NCBI GenBank assembly: GCA_022495005.1
Contig: JAGYXB010000135.1
Location: 3,534,001-3,598,000, forward strand
Reading direction: 5' to 3'
DNA length: 64,000 nucleotides
DNA from: Rhyacophila brunnea
Lineage: Eukaryota; Arthropoda; Insecta; Trichoptera; Rhyacophilidae
Of the stretch, positions 47,278 to 58,339 are shown piece by piece; positions within the stretch are counted from its first letter, which is position 1, and each line of letters starts with the position of its first letter. The notes under the pieces are model-generated. The model did no database searches. It saw nothing but the letters and a program-made list of their open reading frames with translations, and had not been told where the DNA came from. The translations under genes and the position numbers were made by a program.

Positions 47278-47580
47278 TATGAAGCGCCTAGTTTCAAAAG
47301 CCCCTAAACCGGTTTTAGGTAGTTCTGAGAAAAATGAGAAAAAATCATATCTATTAAATCTGTGAACTTTATGTATTTATTTTTTAATTCGTTACATTCT
47401 AAAGAGTATTTTGGCTTTGCATTTTAGGGGTATTTGAAAAGTACACTCACCCAATTTAGCGGGTTTTGAAATTTGAAAATTGGCCATAATATAGGTAACA
47501 AAAATATCCATCTAAATACATATCTAACTCAAAAATTTTCAAAAACTATTTTAGGGGCTTTTGAAACTAGGCGCTTCATA
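47278..47580. mobile_element. MITE with 31-bp perfect inverted ends
   Basis: TATGAAGCGCCTAGTTTCAA plus AAGCCCCTAAA at the left is exactly repeated in inverted form at 47,550-47,580. The 241-bp interior carries TTTTAGGGGTATTTGAAAAG and TTTTGAAATTTGAAAATTGG, echoing the ends. The plus frame 47,473-47,679 runs through the right end and is not a gene. No target duplication is resolved. Confidence 0.8.
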
Positions 47581-48064
47581 TTACCTAAGTATATAATATT
47601 ATCTCTTTTTAAATATCGGCAACGAAAAATAAATAATAATTGTAATCAAATAGGAATAAAGATTGCATATAAGTATTAATTAGTATTTATTAAAACTAAA
47701 TCGCAGTTGACAGCAACATTTTGCAATCCACCCAGTCTGCAAATAAATGTTATAGCTACCTATGTGTTTAGTTAGCAAATTCCTAAGGTAACTAACTCCT
47801 CAAAATGGAATATTATATAAATAATAATATCTAAGTACACAAAGGAGGTGTTCATCAATTTTGAAAATATACTTATACCTAAATATTATCTAAATCAAAA
47901 AATATCTAGTTGAATGGAATACCTATTAAAAAAATTGCCATGGACCATGCATAATAAGTATGTAGGTGCGACAGGTCGCAATGACCCGTATGTGGGCATC
48001 ACACCAGTGGTTATACCTGCAGGTCAATTAGTGTTCATGTAGAACGACAGAGCAGGCGGGTTTA

Positions 48065-48145
48065 ATGGAAAAGTCAGTAGCACCGGCTATCGTTAGACTT
48101 TCCGAACTCTACAGCGATTTGCATCCGGCATCAAAGATAATTAAG
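48065..48145 (+). CDS. candidate short coding exon, unknown gene
   Basis: From ATG at 48,065 there are 27 codons in phase 0 up to AAG|GTAAGT, a near-perfect donor. The peptide (MEKSVAPAIVRLSELYSDLH, then PASKIIK) looks globular and uses a balanced codon set; the same stretch has stops in the minus frames. Upstream the frame stays open to 48,032, where an ATTAG could act as acceptor, so it may also be an internal exon. I do not recognise the protein. It lies 175 bp from the NOL4-like exon on the opposite strand, inside that gene's presumed intron. It is followed by a run of twelve or so cytosines. Confidence 0.35.
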
Positions 48146-48319
48146 GTAAGTCCCCCCCCCCCCGCCGTAAAAAATCAATAATAAAGTATTATTAGGTAAG
48201 ATTACGGATATATTTTCGAAATAGGTCCCTCATATAATAATATATTGTTGTGCGCGTCTATACGTCATAAAAAGAAAATTAATTACCTATATTTAAGTAT
48301 AGTATTTTTCTTTTCTTAC

Positions 48320-48847
48320 CTTTACTGGCGCAGTAGGGATGTAGAGAGCTGGGTCGTTTGCAGATCCTGAACACCTGTTAATAGCCTCTGGTCCTTCGTC
48401 CACGTCCAAAACGCTGTACCGGCATACAATCCCATCAGCCGGTTTTGCGTCATACCCTGGCGGCTTTCCCAGATGAAATCCTTTCGCTTTCACCCAAAAC
48501 CTGAACTTTGAACTATCCGAACTGTTACATTCTTCCCCGCGCAGCGTTCGAAGTATGCGGGCGTACTTCCGAAGGGTAATAGTTTTCGTTTTGGCCAGAT
48601 CACCGTAGGTTTGAATCACCCACGGTTGGTACGCGGCCAAGAGGTCCGCTTTGCTGTCCCCGGTAGGTATGACTTTTGGCTTTTTAGACTGGTTGTTGTT
48701 CTGCTCGTGTGCGGATTTCCCGTTATGGGATTTAGCATTCGACTTGCGCTTCGTTGACTTTTTCGCGGGGGCTTTTTCTGCCTCCTTTGTGTGTTCCTGT
48801 GTCAGCTTCTTTCGCAGACCTCGTTCGGATATCATTGCGGCAGCCAT
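48320..48847 (-). CDS. NOL4-like protein, N-terminal coding exon
   Basis: The minus strand encodes 176 residues from ATG at 48,847 (A at -3, G at +4) to PVK|GTAAGA, a consensus donor, in phase 0. The first 70 residues are lysine/asparagine-rich and probably disordered (KKSTKRKSNAKSHNGKSAHE). Residues about 72-125 (AAYQPWVIQTYGDLAKTKTI ... SKFRFWVKAKGFHLG) match the conserved N-terminal block of NOL4/NOL4L nuclear proteins, which have '.F..W...TYG..AKTKTVT..KY..I...L.G' and 'KF.FWVKSKGF.L'. ALYIPTAPVK corresponds to 'VLYVPVK', where the vertebrate protein continues into its next exon. I take the second ATG-like option, not an upstream TTG seven codons earlier. A 10-codon upstream reading frame lies at 48,897-48,865. 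The biochemical role of the family is poorly known; expression is largely neural. Later exons were not found to the left, so introns are long. Confidence 0.85.
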
Positions 48848-48864
48848 ATTGAATCGGTTAACAG

Positions 48865-48897
48865 TCAAGCTTTATCGCTGGCAATAAAATGCGGCAT
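48865..48897 (-). promoter_or_regulatory. short upstream reading frame of the NOL4-like gene
   Basis: ATG (complement of 48,895-48,897) opens ten codons, MPHFIASDKA, and stops 17 bases before the main ATG. If the mRNA includes this leader, the frame could reduce translation. An AG acceptor (CTGCAG) near 48,926 might mean the leader is itself spliced. Confidence 0.35.
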
Positions 48898-50720
48898 TTT
48901 ATGCAACAGGAAACGAATGCATTCTCTGCAGATTTAAATGTGCATTTATATTATGTCGATTGGTGGCGCTCGGTGATAAACACTGTCCAATTATAATTGC
49001 ATTTATTTTAACGATTTATTACAGTTTTCTGCTCTCTGTGGTTATCATTTTGTGGGTTAATTTAGTCCACAGTTGTCACAGAATCACAACATAAATCACA
49101 GTATCTATACAATAATAATTGACTGTTCACAATCTACTTATTTTTTACAAATATAATTTAATCTTCATTAATAATTGTTCACTCAGTAAATATAGTAGGT
49201 ACCCAAATCACCTAGATACTTAAATCACATGGAAAATGGCTAAAAAGCTGTTCGCAATAAAATTTACATACGTTCACTCACTTATGGAAGAATGTTTAAT
49301 TTTTAAAGTGCACCTATCCTCAAACGGGCCGGTGTCATTATTTTAGATAGGTACGTTTAGTTTATATAAAGAATGTCTAAATCTAAATAATGACAGAAAA
49401 GAAGAGATTTGTTTACAAATAATTAATGTTGCCGGTTTAAAAGCATATTAAAATAATAGCACGTTTATTATAAAAAAATTATAAATACCTATGGAGATAC
49501 TCTATTATATTTTGATAAATATATAATATAGTGCCTCATGAAAAAAATAGGTAGAGAACAATATAGAAAAATAAATAATGATGGAAGGATTACATTATCT
49601 GCAAATTACTACAAACCAAGTAAAGAAACATTTAGATTACATTTATATTAAAATCCAGTAAGATTCCGATAAGAAACAACCAAGTTTACAATAAATAGTA
49701 AGTTAATAAATAATTGAAAGTTTCTACAGTTATAATTTAATATTATTAGGTTTTCCAAGTTTTGTCGAAGGGTTATAATTACTGGCAATAATAAGAAATG
49801 CAATCAATCTACTCATATGTCAAGATATCTTCTAGTACCAAATTAATTTGTAATACATTAATCTTATGAATGAATAATAATTACAATTTTACAACTTCCC
49901 CGCTAAACATAAGATACTCAGCTGATCGCACGCGCGCGATGAATGAATTTAAAAATGAATGAATTAAATAAATTACATACATACACACCACAAATAATAA
50001 CAAAACACACTATATTATTTAGTGTTTACAATGAATAAATAAATAACCATTAAATTGAATAAAAAAACTGTAAACAAACTGTTTTTATTTTTTAATAACA
50101 CTTTTTTAATCGGAAGAGTCAAGAGGCAAACAACAATGTGCCATATTGCTCGCCAAAGTATTAGGCGTACATGAAAACACGCGGGTGTGCAAACCGCACT
50201 GCCATACAAAATCGGTACAGTTTAACCACGATTTTGACTCCGCGAGAAGCTATTATTCCGATACGGGACGATGCTCGAGTGGGCTTGCGGGACGCTGGCG
50301 CACAAGCTAGCTCGCCAGCGGTGTGATCGCGACTGCAACGTACAAAGTAGGGCCTCGCGCGCCGAATGAATTATTGTATGTACAGATGGGCGTTTGCGGA
50401 GGGCCCACGCCGCCAAAGCGTCCCCTGCGAGCGAATTGCTCGTATACTAGGCTGCGGGCCTTTCAGGAAATACCTACCCTGCTTCGTGAACAGGGGCGGT
50501 TTTGCCCGGCGGGACACTGGGAGGCAAAACTGCGGGTCAGAGACCATCACGAGTAATATACGTAAAATAATACATTTACCAAACTCTTGTAGGTATCTTC
50601 AGAAAATATTAACATATTTTAAATTATAACATTCAGGGTTTCTTAAGTAATGATCAATTTTGAACCGCTCCATTGTAAAAAGTATCTTGTATTAAGTATT
50701 TCAATTAAATTAAATTTCGT
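48898..50720. other. upstream region of the NOL4-like exon, with a GC-rich island at about 50,270-50,550
   Basis: AT-rich DNA precedes the island (GCGAGAAGC, GGGCCTCGCGCGCCG, GGAGGGCCCACGCCGCC). The island lies about 1.5 kb upstream of the exon on its sense strand and could hold a promoter or enhancer; no TATA box or initiator stands out. Frames at 50,323-50,629 are not convincing. Confidence 0.3.
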
Positions 50721-51360
50721 TTAAAAAAAATCGGTGTGTGTACTTATGTACGCGCGTTAGAAGTTATACTTCTTTGGCGTAACAATACAAAAAAATATCA
50801 GCCTAAACTGTAAAAATATGTATTTTTGTGTATAAAGTGTCTAAATATTGAAAATTTACAACATACCATTGTTTGAATTATTTACCAACTCAACATACAC
50901 AAAAAATATTTATTTATTGATAAGTATATATTTTTTTTTTCTGACCATGTCCGATCCTAATAGGATCATATGAGCCTCCATAGGGTAGAGGTTTGTATTA
51001 ACAGATTTTGTTTTTTACGAGAAATGGATGTCAGCCACTTGCTCAACCTATTAGGTCCATACCCTGACTCACAAAAATTGAAAAACAATATGTGTACTTG
51101 CCAGACCCAGGATTCGAACCTGAGACCCACGGCGTGATAGTCCAACACTTAAGCCGCGCAACCACCGTGGGTGTAATTTTATTAATAAATAATACTTACA
51201 TAAATATAGCCTCAAATCTTAATGAATAATCATAATAATAAATTGTGTTGCATCGGCGCGCGCAACTTCCGTCACACGGCAAATGCGTTACATCGGCGTC
51301 ACACGCCAAAAATACACTCTGATCTGTTTTCTCAAATGCGCCAAAAGAAGTATAACTTCA
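50721..51360. mobile_element. MITE-like element C, copy 2, carrying a SINE
   Basis: The left end TTAGAAGTTATACTTCTTTG (50,758) and right end CGCCAAAAGAAGTATAACTT (51,339) are inverted, and the left flank GTGTACTTATGTACGCGCGT equals that of copy 1 at 31,944. About 230 bp of its interior is the tRNA-derived SINE on the minus strand, so the SINE inserted into the element. Confidence 0.7.
50941..51172 (-). repeat. tRNA-derived SINE, family S, most complete copy
   Basis: On the minus strand it starts CCCACGGTGGTTGCGCGGCTT, has AAGTGTTGGACT as an A-box-like block and CAGGTTCGAATCCTGGGTCT with a perfect B box in a hairpin. The body then runs GGACCTAATAGGTTGAGCAA, ACATCCATTTCTCGTAAAAA and ends GATCGGACATGGTCAG, followed by an A-rich tail (a T-run on the plus strand at 50,929-50,940). 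The family is also at 26.9, 33.8/35.1 and 39.3 kb. It needs LINE machinery in trans for mobility. Confidence 0.85.
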
Positions 51361-52017
51361 AAAATCATATTCCAACCAAATTCTTAAATATCCAACCGTT
51401 ATAAGAATTTTGTTGAAATTTATAGACATTCTCTAAATACGTAAGAAATCTCTAAATACGTAAAATACGTAAATACATACTTACAAAAAAATGTAGTTAA
51501 GTATAATATTTTATACCTACATTTTTTTGTAAGTAGGTATTCAATTTCGGCGGTGGAATTTATAATGAATTTATAATATAAGTACCGAATAATATTTTTG
51601 AAGATCTGGATCGAGACCGAACTTTTCGGTTGGTTCGTACTAAAAGTACCTAAACAAAATTACTTTTCCGATCTCGCACATGAATGTAATTTATTCCATA
51701 GGGCCGAAACGTCTATCATTAAAATAAATAATCTCAATCTCAATCTCACGCGGCAATAACTGCAGATGCTTGCAGCAGAGTAACGACAACATCCTGATCG
51801 TCTGCGGTAATGGAAGTCAAGTTATCGCAGTTTTCTGAAAGTTGCCGCAGATGGCTGCAAAGTGCCGTAATGTTTCGGGAATTTGGGGTACAAGAAAACG
51901 TCGTTATTACGTATGTATGCTATTGTATGTCATTATCATGTTGTGGATTGAGATAGGCGCGTTGATAAATAGAACTGGCGACATATCTCGCCGAAAGTGA
52001 TTAATATGTCATGTCGC
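51361..52017. other. spacer with a hairpin at about 51,480-51,535
   Basis: ACTTACAAAAAAATGTA and TACATTTTTTTGTAAGT are perfect inverted repeats around a TAGTTAAGTATAATATTTTATACC loop. The block 51,755-51,860 is a moderately GC-rich, TTGCAGCAG-containing patch weakly similar to 22.43-22.56 kb. No gene is supported. Confidence 0.45.
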
Positions 52018-52570
52018 CAGTGACGTCCCTAGGGAAAGTGCCGCCCTTAAGCAGACTTAGAATACCTACCGTCCCCTTTCAATTTTAGTTTCAAATTGTC
52101 TGTAAATTCATTAGGTACTCATTCACCTCTTATAAATTTTTTTTTGTTTATATTAAATTAAACAGACAAATATACCAAAAAGCTTTAAATTGACATATAG
52201 TACTCCATACACTGAGAATTAGATCATTTCCACGAAATGTATTCTCAAACAGTGGTCGTTTTAGGCACGTTGAGGTCTGTGGCGCTGACGGGGTTGGAGG
52301 CACCCTTGTTAAAAATTTACTATAAACCGTAATCACAATACTATGTATTACAATAATCATGTTGTCAGAATTTGTTATGCTTCGATTTTTTTTATTAAAC
52401 TAAGATGTGGATACTTTATAATGCAGCGACCGCATCGTCTGCTTCATGGAAAACTACCACTGCTCTGGAAAGTTTTAATATATTTTGTATTCACTTCTTT
52501 ATTCTCCGCCCTTTATAATGTGCTGCTCCAATGCAACGCATGCCCTGACTACCCCAACGGGACGTCACTG
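52018..52570. mobile_element. hAT-type MITE, CAGTGACGTCCC family, copy 3
   Basis: The ends CAGTGACGTCCC and GGGACGTCACTG match copies 1 and 2. The octamers CATGTCGC (52,010-52,017) and CTTGTCGC (52,571-52,578) agree at 7 of 8. At 553 bp it is longer than copy 2 (388 bp). The internal 97-codon plus frame (52,343-52,636) crosses the right end and is not a gene. Confidence 0.88.
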
Positions 52571-53631
52571 CTTGTCGCTGCCATTGACAACCAATTTAGT
52601 TGCCACTGTAAAACATTTTTTCCATTGAACGAATGAACAAACGCCGAATATGCTATGTGCGCGTCAGTGCATTAAGTAACATGCGAATCATCATAAAAAT
52701 CGTCTAAATTATATAAGTACTTAGATAAAATTGACTGAGTTTGTATGTGCGAGACCGTTTGAACGCAGACGCAATTCGACGGACTGTCTTTGCTATACAA
52801 TAATCTCTTTGAGCACGCACCCACACGGGCGTTTGTTCGACCACATGAGCCTTGTATAGGGGCGACAGTTACGAGCGCATTATATGGTTGATAGGACCGC
52901 AATAATATGCTGTTCGCGCTGGACAGGTCTTCGATATCTATACTTTTATATAGCATCCACTATTAAACAATACTTATCATGGAATTCCAAAATTGATTTT
53001 AAATAATCATATTATAACTATTCCAATCATGGTTTTTGTTAAATCTACAGGTCAGATAGTTACCAGAAATTTATTGTTGGTTGCCGCATTTTAAAAAAAA
53101 CTACTGTAATATAGCAACCAGAGCGCGCAACGTGAACATTGAAATAGTTTTCGATAAAACAATGATAACTAGAAACTCTATATTGTTTTATATTTAGCAA
53201 CAGGGAACTTTTAATACTTTAATAGCAATATGTACATTTGTGAACGTACGAGTATGTAAAATTGACGCGATCCATACTGAAAAACTATAAAATAAGCGTT
53301 GTTTTTTTTAGAAAATGAGATAATATGATTTATTAATACCTATCTCACATTTTTTACTAATCAAATCCATCGATTTGAATTATTATTATTATCTAAGTTC
53401 TAAGATATTTTCCGATGTCACGCTAAAATCTTCTGGTGCCCGCAATTAAAAACCAGCCAGTATTTTCAAAAATTGAATAGTTACGTAGGTATAATTCAAT
53501 TAACTTATCAATAATTGGGTAGATATATTGATATTATAATATTATGTAATGCAAATAATATATAAATAATACTGGCAATTACACACACGAGCCGTGTCTT
53601 GGGGCCAATCAAACAGCCTGGACCGTCTCGG
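52571..53631. other. non-coding stretch
   Basis: No supported feature. AT-rich sequence; a minus frame at 52,672-52,956 has no recognised domain. Confidence 0.35.
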
Positions 53632-54040
53632 GGCAGCGGTGAATGGGACAACTGGACTCCGGACAATTGGACACCGCACTGTCATAGATACGTATACAGA
53701 ACGTAGACGAGGTATTTTAATCAGTTTCTATCTATTACTTAGTAGTTTTCATTCATTTTACTCTTAATATAATGTATTATTTATTGCGGATTGAGAATTA
53801 CCATCTCTAAGGCTTTATATAAAATAAAAAACTCTTTTTTCGTTGGAACTTAAACATATGCACGATTAAATCATTATTTACGTCTGCATATTTACATTCT
53901 CACAAACTATTAAATCATAATATAATCATTTAAATATAAATAATAATATTAAATATTTTTTTTAAAGTAGGTACCTATAAGTATCTAACGTCTATTTATT
54001 TTCGAATTCCGTGGCGTCCAGTTGTCCCGGTGCCAAATCG
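53632..54040. mobile_element. possible MITE with GGGACAACTGGAC ends
   Basis: GGGACAACTGGACTCCGG (53,646) is inverted near 54,013-54,032 as CGTCCAGTTGTCCC. A second similar word, GGACAATTGGACACCG, follows the left one. The 370-bp interior is AT-rich without a frame. Boundaries and superfamily are uncertain. Confidence 0.5.
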
Positions 54041-54474
54041 TCCTAGACCCGGGCATCGTATGGCAAGACATGTAATAATAATATATTAGAAATAGCTGAC
54101 AAGAAAAAAAAGTTAGTTTCTCATTTTAATCAAAGATATTGTGCTGTACATAAAATACGAAGCACCATAAACGGCTGCGAAAACTGAAATTAAATCACTA
54201 ATCAACCAGATGTTTCAGATAGCCAGAGGGGGTTTATTCTCATTTTTTCGATTGTCCCTACAGTCATGGGTGGCGAACCATACCATTAGTATGCACTGCT
54301 AGTTGCAATAGTAATGCGGTGGCCTACGGTAACCTGCGGTTAGGTGGCCGTCCAAAGGGATGCATTTGGCCGCCACAGGTCACTGCGTTGTTGTGGTAAC
54401 TTGCGGTGCGTGTACAGAAACTAGCAGAATGCTATTTTTTTATTGGATTACGCTTCCAATATATTAATTAAATG

Positions 54475-55005
54475 GAGATAACCGCTTTCACTCCGGACCA
54501 TTACACCAGTCAATTCTTGGCTGGACATGTGGACTTCATTGGCAGGCTCTATGAGGTTGGACTTATCATCAGTCCAACATCTCCATGTGGCGGAGAAATG
54601 CAAATAGAATGTGAACAACATTCTATGGGAATATCCTGAAATGTGTACTGAAATGGAAGAGTTGGTCAAGTCATCCCAACCAGCTGTTCGGGCCGTTTGA
54701 CCCGATAATCGCAAATGTATATTTCATTATATTTAGAAAGTTTGCGGCGCCATTCTGCGAACGTGAAGATCGCTCTCCCATGGGTACACTTAATACTATA
54801 GTTCAACGTATTTTTGAACTCAGAGCACACACGAGTGCGTAGTAGCCTGGGTTACTGTTGAGACATTACCGGGCATAAAAATACTGATGCTCACACCCAT
54901 TGATATACACACACCAAACAAGGGTCCTATGATACGCCTGATCAAGACTGTGTGTGGTATGAGGCGAGTGTGGTTTGCTGGGTCAATAACTTTAATTGTT
55001 TAAAT
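54475..55005 (+). pseudogene. non-LTR retrotransposon 3' fragment (family A, copy 4)
   Basis: The plus strand encodes TAFTPDHYTSQFLAGHVDFI, GRLYEVGLIISPTSPCGGEM and, after a frame change, a damaged finger. The 3' untranslated sequence CGCCTGATCAAGACTGTGTG and GGTCAATAACTTTAATTG parallels 16,890-16,955. The first cysteine of the finger is replaced (SPTSPCGG) and stops interrupt the frame. It is the most diverged copy. Confidence 0.7.
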
Positions 55006-57088
55006 ATTATATTGGAACAATTTAATTTTGAACAAGCGCAGATGCGATTTCATCTATTGCACACGAATTACACGGGGCGAATACGATTATTGCCACGGTT
55101 TCTATTTCCGTTTTCACTTACATCAAGCCTATTGCATCGCTTTATCTCGCTCGGTCACTTTCCGACTATGACTTATTTTATGATAAACTATCGAACTTTG
55201 CGCCAACGTATTATAACAGACATTACGTATTGGTTCGTCGTAATTGTATGAACTAAGGAGTCTACTACGTGTCGGGCTCCGCATTTGCTAGGACCGACCC
55301 TGTACACTCAATGTCTTGATTTTCTTGTTTCTGGACTACATAAAGACGCCATGGGGGCTGCTTTGAAGTCGACATTTGCAAAAATATTCTTCTATTGGGT
55401 TCGGGGAACACAAAATTAATGTCAGTTCAAAAGAATAAGAAAATTTTATGCATAACTGCAGAGCAGAAAAATCGATTTTGGTACAAACACGTTTTGCAGG
55501 CGCTAAGTTTCCGACCGCGACTGCATCGCAATATTCGCAATAATACTAATAAACTCACAGTGGTTCTAAAACGATATAAGTACAATAATATTATTTGAGA
55601 TATAAAGTCCGAAACACTTCATATTGAATTGATTTACAAAAGTGTAAGTATATTATTCTGTAAAGCCGCATAGACACACTGCTCATTAGTCATTCCCATC
55701 TTAAAAATATTAATGTTATTTAAGAGGTGTTGTTTGGTGAAGCACCGCATCCTTATTCGCAATGCATGTGTCGAGCTGCATAATATTATTATTCTGTATG
55801 CACCAGTCGCTCAAAATAAATATCGAATGATGAATTAAAAACCGTGCGAAGACACAAGGTCGTATGCATGAGATTGCCAAAAACCTCATAGGCTATATAC
55901 TACACGTTTGTATGCTTGAGTACAAACGTAATTCGTTGTTTAGTGACTGGTAGATAATGGCAATCTTATAAAATTACATTCCCCGATCAATAATTCAAAA
56001 TTTTGAAATTATAAATGTGTCTGAAAGTGTGCGAACGGTACCATATAAATTTAATAATTATAAATGAATATTTATTATGAACTTTAAATAATTTATCAGT
56101 TATTTTATCACATTTATTTTATAATTCTACTGTACGAAAGGATAAAATATTGCCAGTAAACATTTCCATTTGGTGGCAATACTGAATACATACATATTAT
56201 TATGACTAACTTCACTTCAATTATGATATGTCAAAACAGAATCTCCTATATATTATTATCTCCTATATATTATTATCCTACAGCTTTGGCCGTTTTTTGC
56301 GAGCGATTGTGTGCCTTATTCGTCATGTCCAATAGGCTTAAATGAAAAATCGGCTCTCGGATCGTGAAATATCGGTAAACCATAGTTGACAGCCGTTTGA
56401 CGAAATTCCACCCGATATCGGTGATTTTTATTCATTTACCGATACATTTTCCAGCGACACGCCACTTTATTGACAACTGATTATGTCGGGAATTTATTTT
56501 TTCACAATGTTTGCAACTAACCAAAGATGGCCGCTTTAAATTTAAAATGCGTTTTAACCGATATATACAATCGATTTTCACAAACTAATCATAATAAGAT
56601 AAACCGATAAACATATTAGAACTGATTTATTTAAATTTTTATGAATTAAGTTCTTTGTTTAAGTTAAGATTCTACACCTCTGACGGAAAGGAAGTCTTTT
56701 GACACTGCGCGTATTTATCACGCTATGTATACTAAATTACGGTATTTCAATTGACTCACCACATATTTACTTATCAGATGCATTCGAGTAACTATAATTT
56801 GAAGTGAGCACAATTTTGTAAAACTTAACACAGTCACAAAAAAATCACTTTTAAAAACTAGGTAACATCCGTCATTTGTTGTTTCACAGGTCACAGGTGA
56901 TATTATTTACGTCTCATAATGATTTAAAAATGCACAGCACTATATGATAACTCACATTTATAACAAGTACCCGTAGATAACTATAATTATTCAAATAAAC
57001 AATAACATTTATACGAATTCCGATTAAAACTGATCATTTCATTGAAACGCGGGCGCACGAAATATCGGCGTTTTAACATAACCAAGGA
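55006..57088. other. non-coding stretch
   Basis: No gene is supported. A 17-base unit TCTCCTATATATTATTA is repeated twice in tandem at about 56,241-56,274. The plus frame to 55,251 starts inside the retrotransposon tail. Confidence 0.4.
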
Positions 57089-57218
57089 ATAATATTTCCA
57101 AATTTAATGTCACTTTTTTTTTTGTACGGCTGTTGGATGAATTTTTTTCGAACCAATCAAACTTATATACATTTAATTAGCTCAATATATAACCCAAAAA
57201 TATTTAAAAGGTATCAAC
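57089..57218 (+). repeat. about 130-bp direct repeat flanking the foldback cluster, left copy
   Basis: GGCTGTTGGATGAATTTTTTT, AACTTATATACATTTAATTA and ACCCAAAAATATTTAAAAGG recur in the same order at 58,166-58,294. The two copies enclose the whole CAGTGTTGCC cluster. They may be remnants of one duplicated block or of a larger host repeat. Confidence 0.75.
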
Positions 57219-58161
57219 CAGTGTTGCCAACTAAAATTTTCAAAGTTCAGTAGATTTTTTGATTTTTTCTTCAAAATATCAGTAGATTGACAAAAATTTA
57301 TAAAATTCAACGATTGTGTTTGGTGAAAGCGTGCATATTGACACAATCTTACAAGTGTCTTTTAAAAAATCATGTAAAAAGTGACTTTTTTTCATCACAA
57401 ATATCATAATTTCTTCTTTTCCTGACAAAAATTTCAGTAGATCTAATGAAATTCCAGTAGACATGGCAACACTGACTATGCGATCAACCCAGTGTTGCCA
57501 AGTCAAAATTTAAAAATTCAGTAGATAGACATGGCAACACTGACTATGCGATCAACCCAGCAGTGTTGCCATGTCTACTGAAATTTCAGTAGATCGACTG
57601 ATATTTTTTGCCAATATAATGAATTTTTGATTTTTTTTTCGAAATTCAAGAAATCTACTGATATTTGTGTTTCTCCATAATTGTAAATTAACTGATGATT
57701 CCTTTAATAATAAACTTGAAATGATTTACGCATGACCTTTTTTGATGTTATACACTTCTAAATTGACATAAAAAGCATTGTAACTATGAGTCTGACAACA
57801 CTGACTATGCGATCAACCCAGTGTTGCCAAGTCAAAATTTAAAATTTCAGTAGATTTTGAAAAATGTGGTTAATTAGATATGATTTAAAACTAATAAGAA
57901 TAACAATAACTAATTATATTAATTTATTGTAAGCAATGATGATATTAATGGGTAAAATGGCGCGAGTTACAATGCTTTTTATGTCAATTTAGAAGTGTAT
58001 AACATCAAAAAAGGTCATGCGTAAATCATAACAAGTTTATTATTAAAAGAATCATCAGTTTATTTACAATTATGGAGAAACACAAATATCAGTAGATTTC
58101 TTGAATTTCGAAAAAAAATATCAGTTGATCTACTGAAATTTCAGTAGACATGGCAACACTG
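57219..58161. mobile_element. cluster of CAGTGTTGCC foldback elements
   Basis: Three units lie head to tail. Unit A is 57,219-57,474, B is 57,490-57,542 (53 bp, almost only ends) and C is 57,561-58,161 (601 bp). Each begins CAGTGTTGCC and ends GGCAACACTG. The 15-bp spacer ACTATGCGATCAACC lies at 57,475-57,489 and 57,543-57,557, and again inside C at 57,804-57,818 followed by another CAGTGTTGCC. Unit C has arms of about 200 bp (57,561-57,786 and 57,963-58,161) that pair almost throughout. No protein frame is present. Confidence 0.8.
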
Positions 58162-58165
58162 GATA

Positions 58166-58294
58166 CCATAGAATATTATTTCAAAATTTGATAACGTAAC
58201 ATTTTTTTTATGGCTGTTAAATGATAATTTTTTAAACCAATGAAACTTATATACATTCAATTAGCTCATATAACCCAAAAATATTTAAAAGGTA
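58166..58294 (+). repeat. about 130-bp direct repeat flanking the foldback cluster, right copy
   Basis: It matches 57,089-57,218, with ATGGCTGTTAAATGATAATT for the left copy's TACGGCTGTTGGATGAATTT and near-identical AACTTATATACATTCAATTA and ACCCAAAAATATTTAAAAGG. Confidence 0.75.
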
Positions 58295-58339
58295 TTCAAC
58301 AATAATTGGTGTTATACATATTATTTAAATCATTATCAA

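Noticed and set aside
48293..48319. Reading the NOL4-like frame past the donor to its stop
   Set aside because: The eight residues after PVK (VRKEKYYT) start exactly at a GTAAGA donor, where the known family has an exon boundary; they are intronic.
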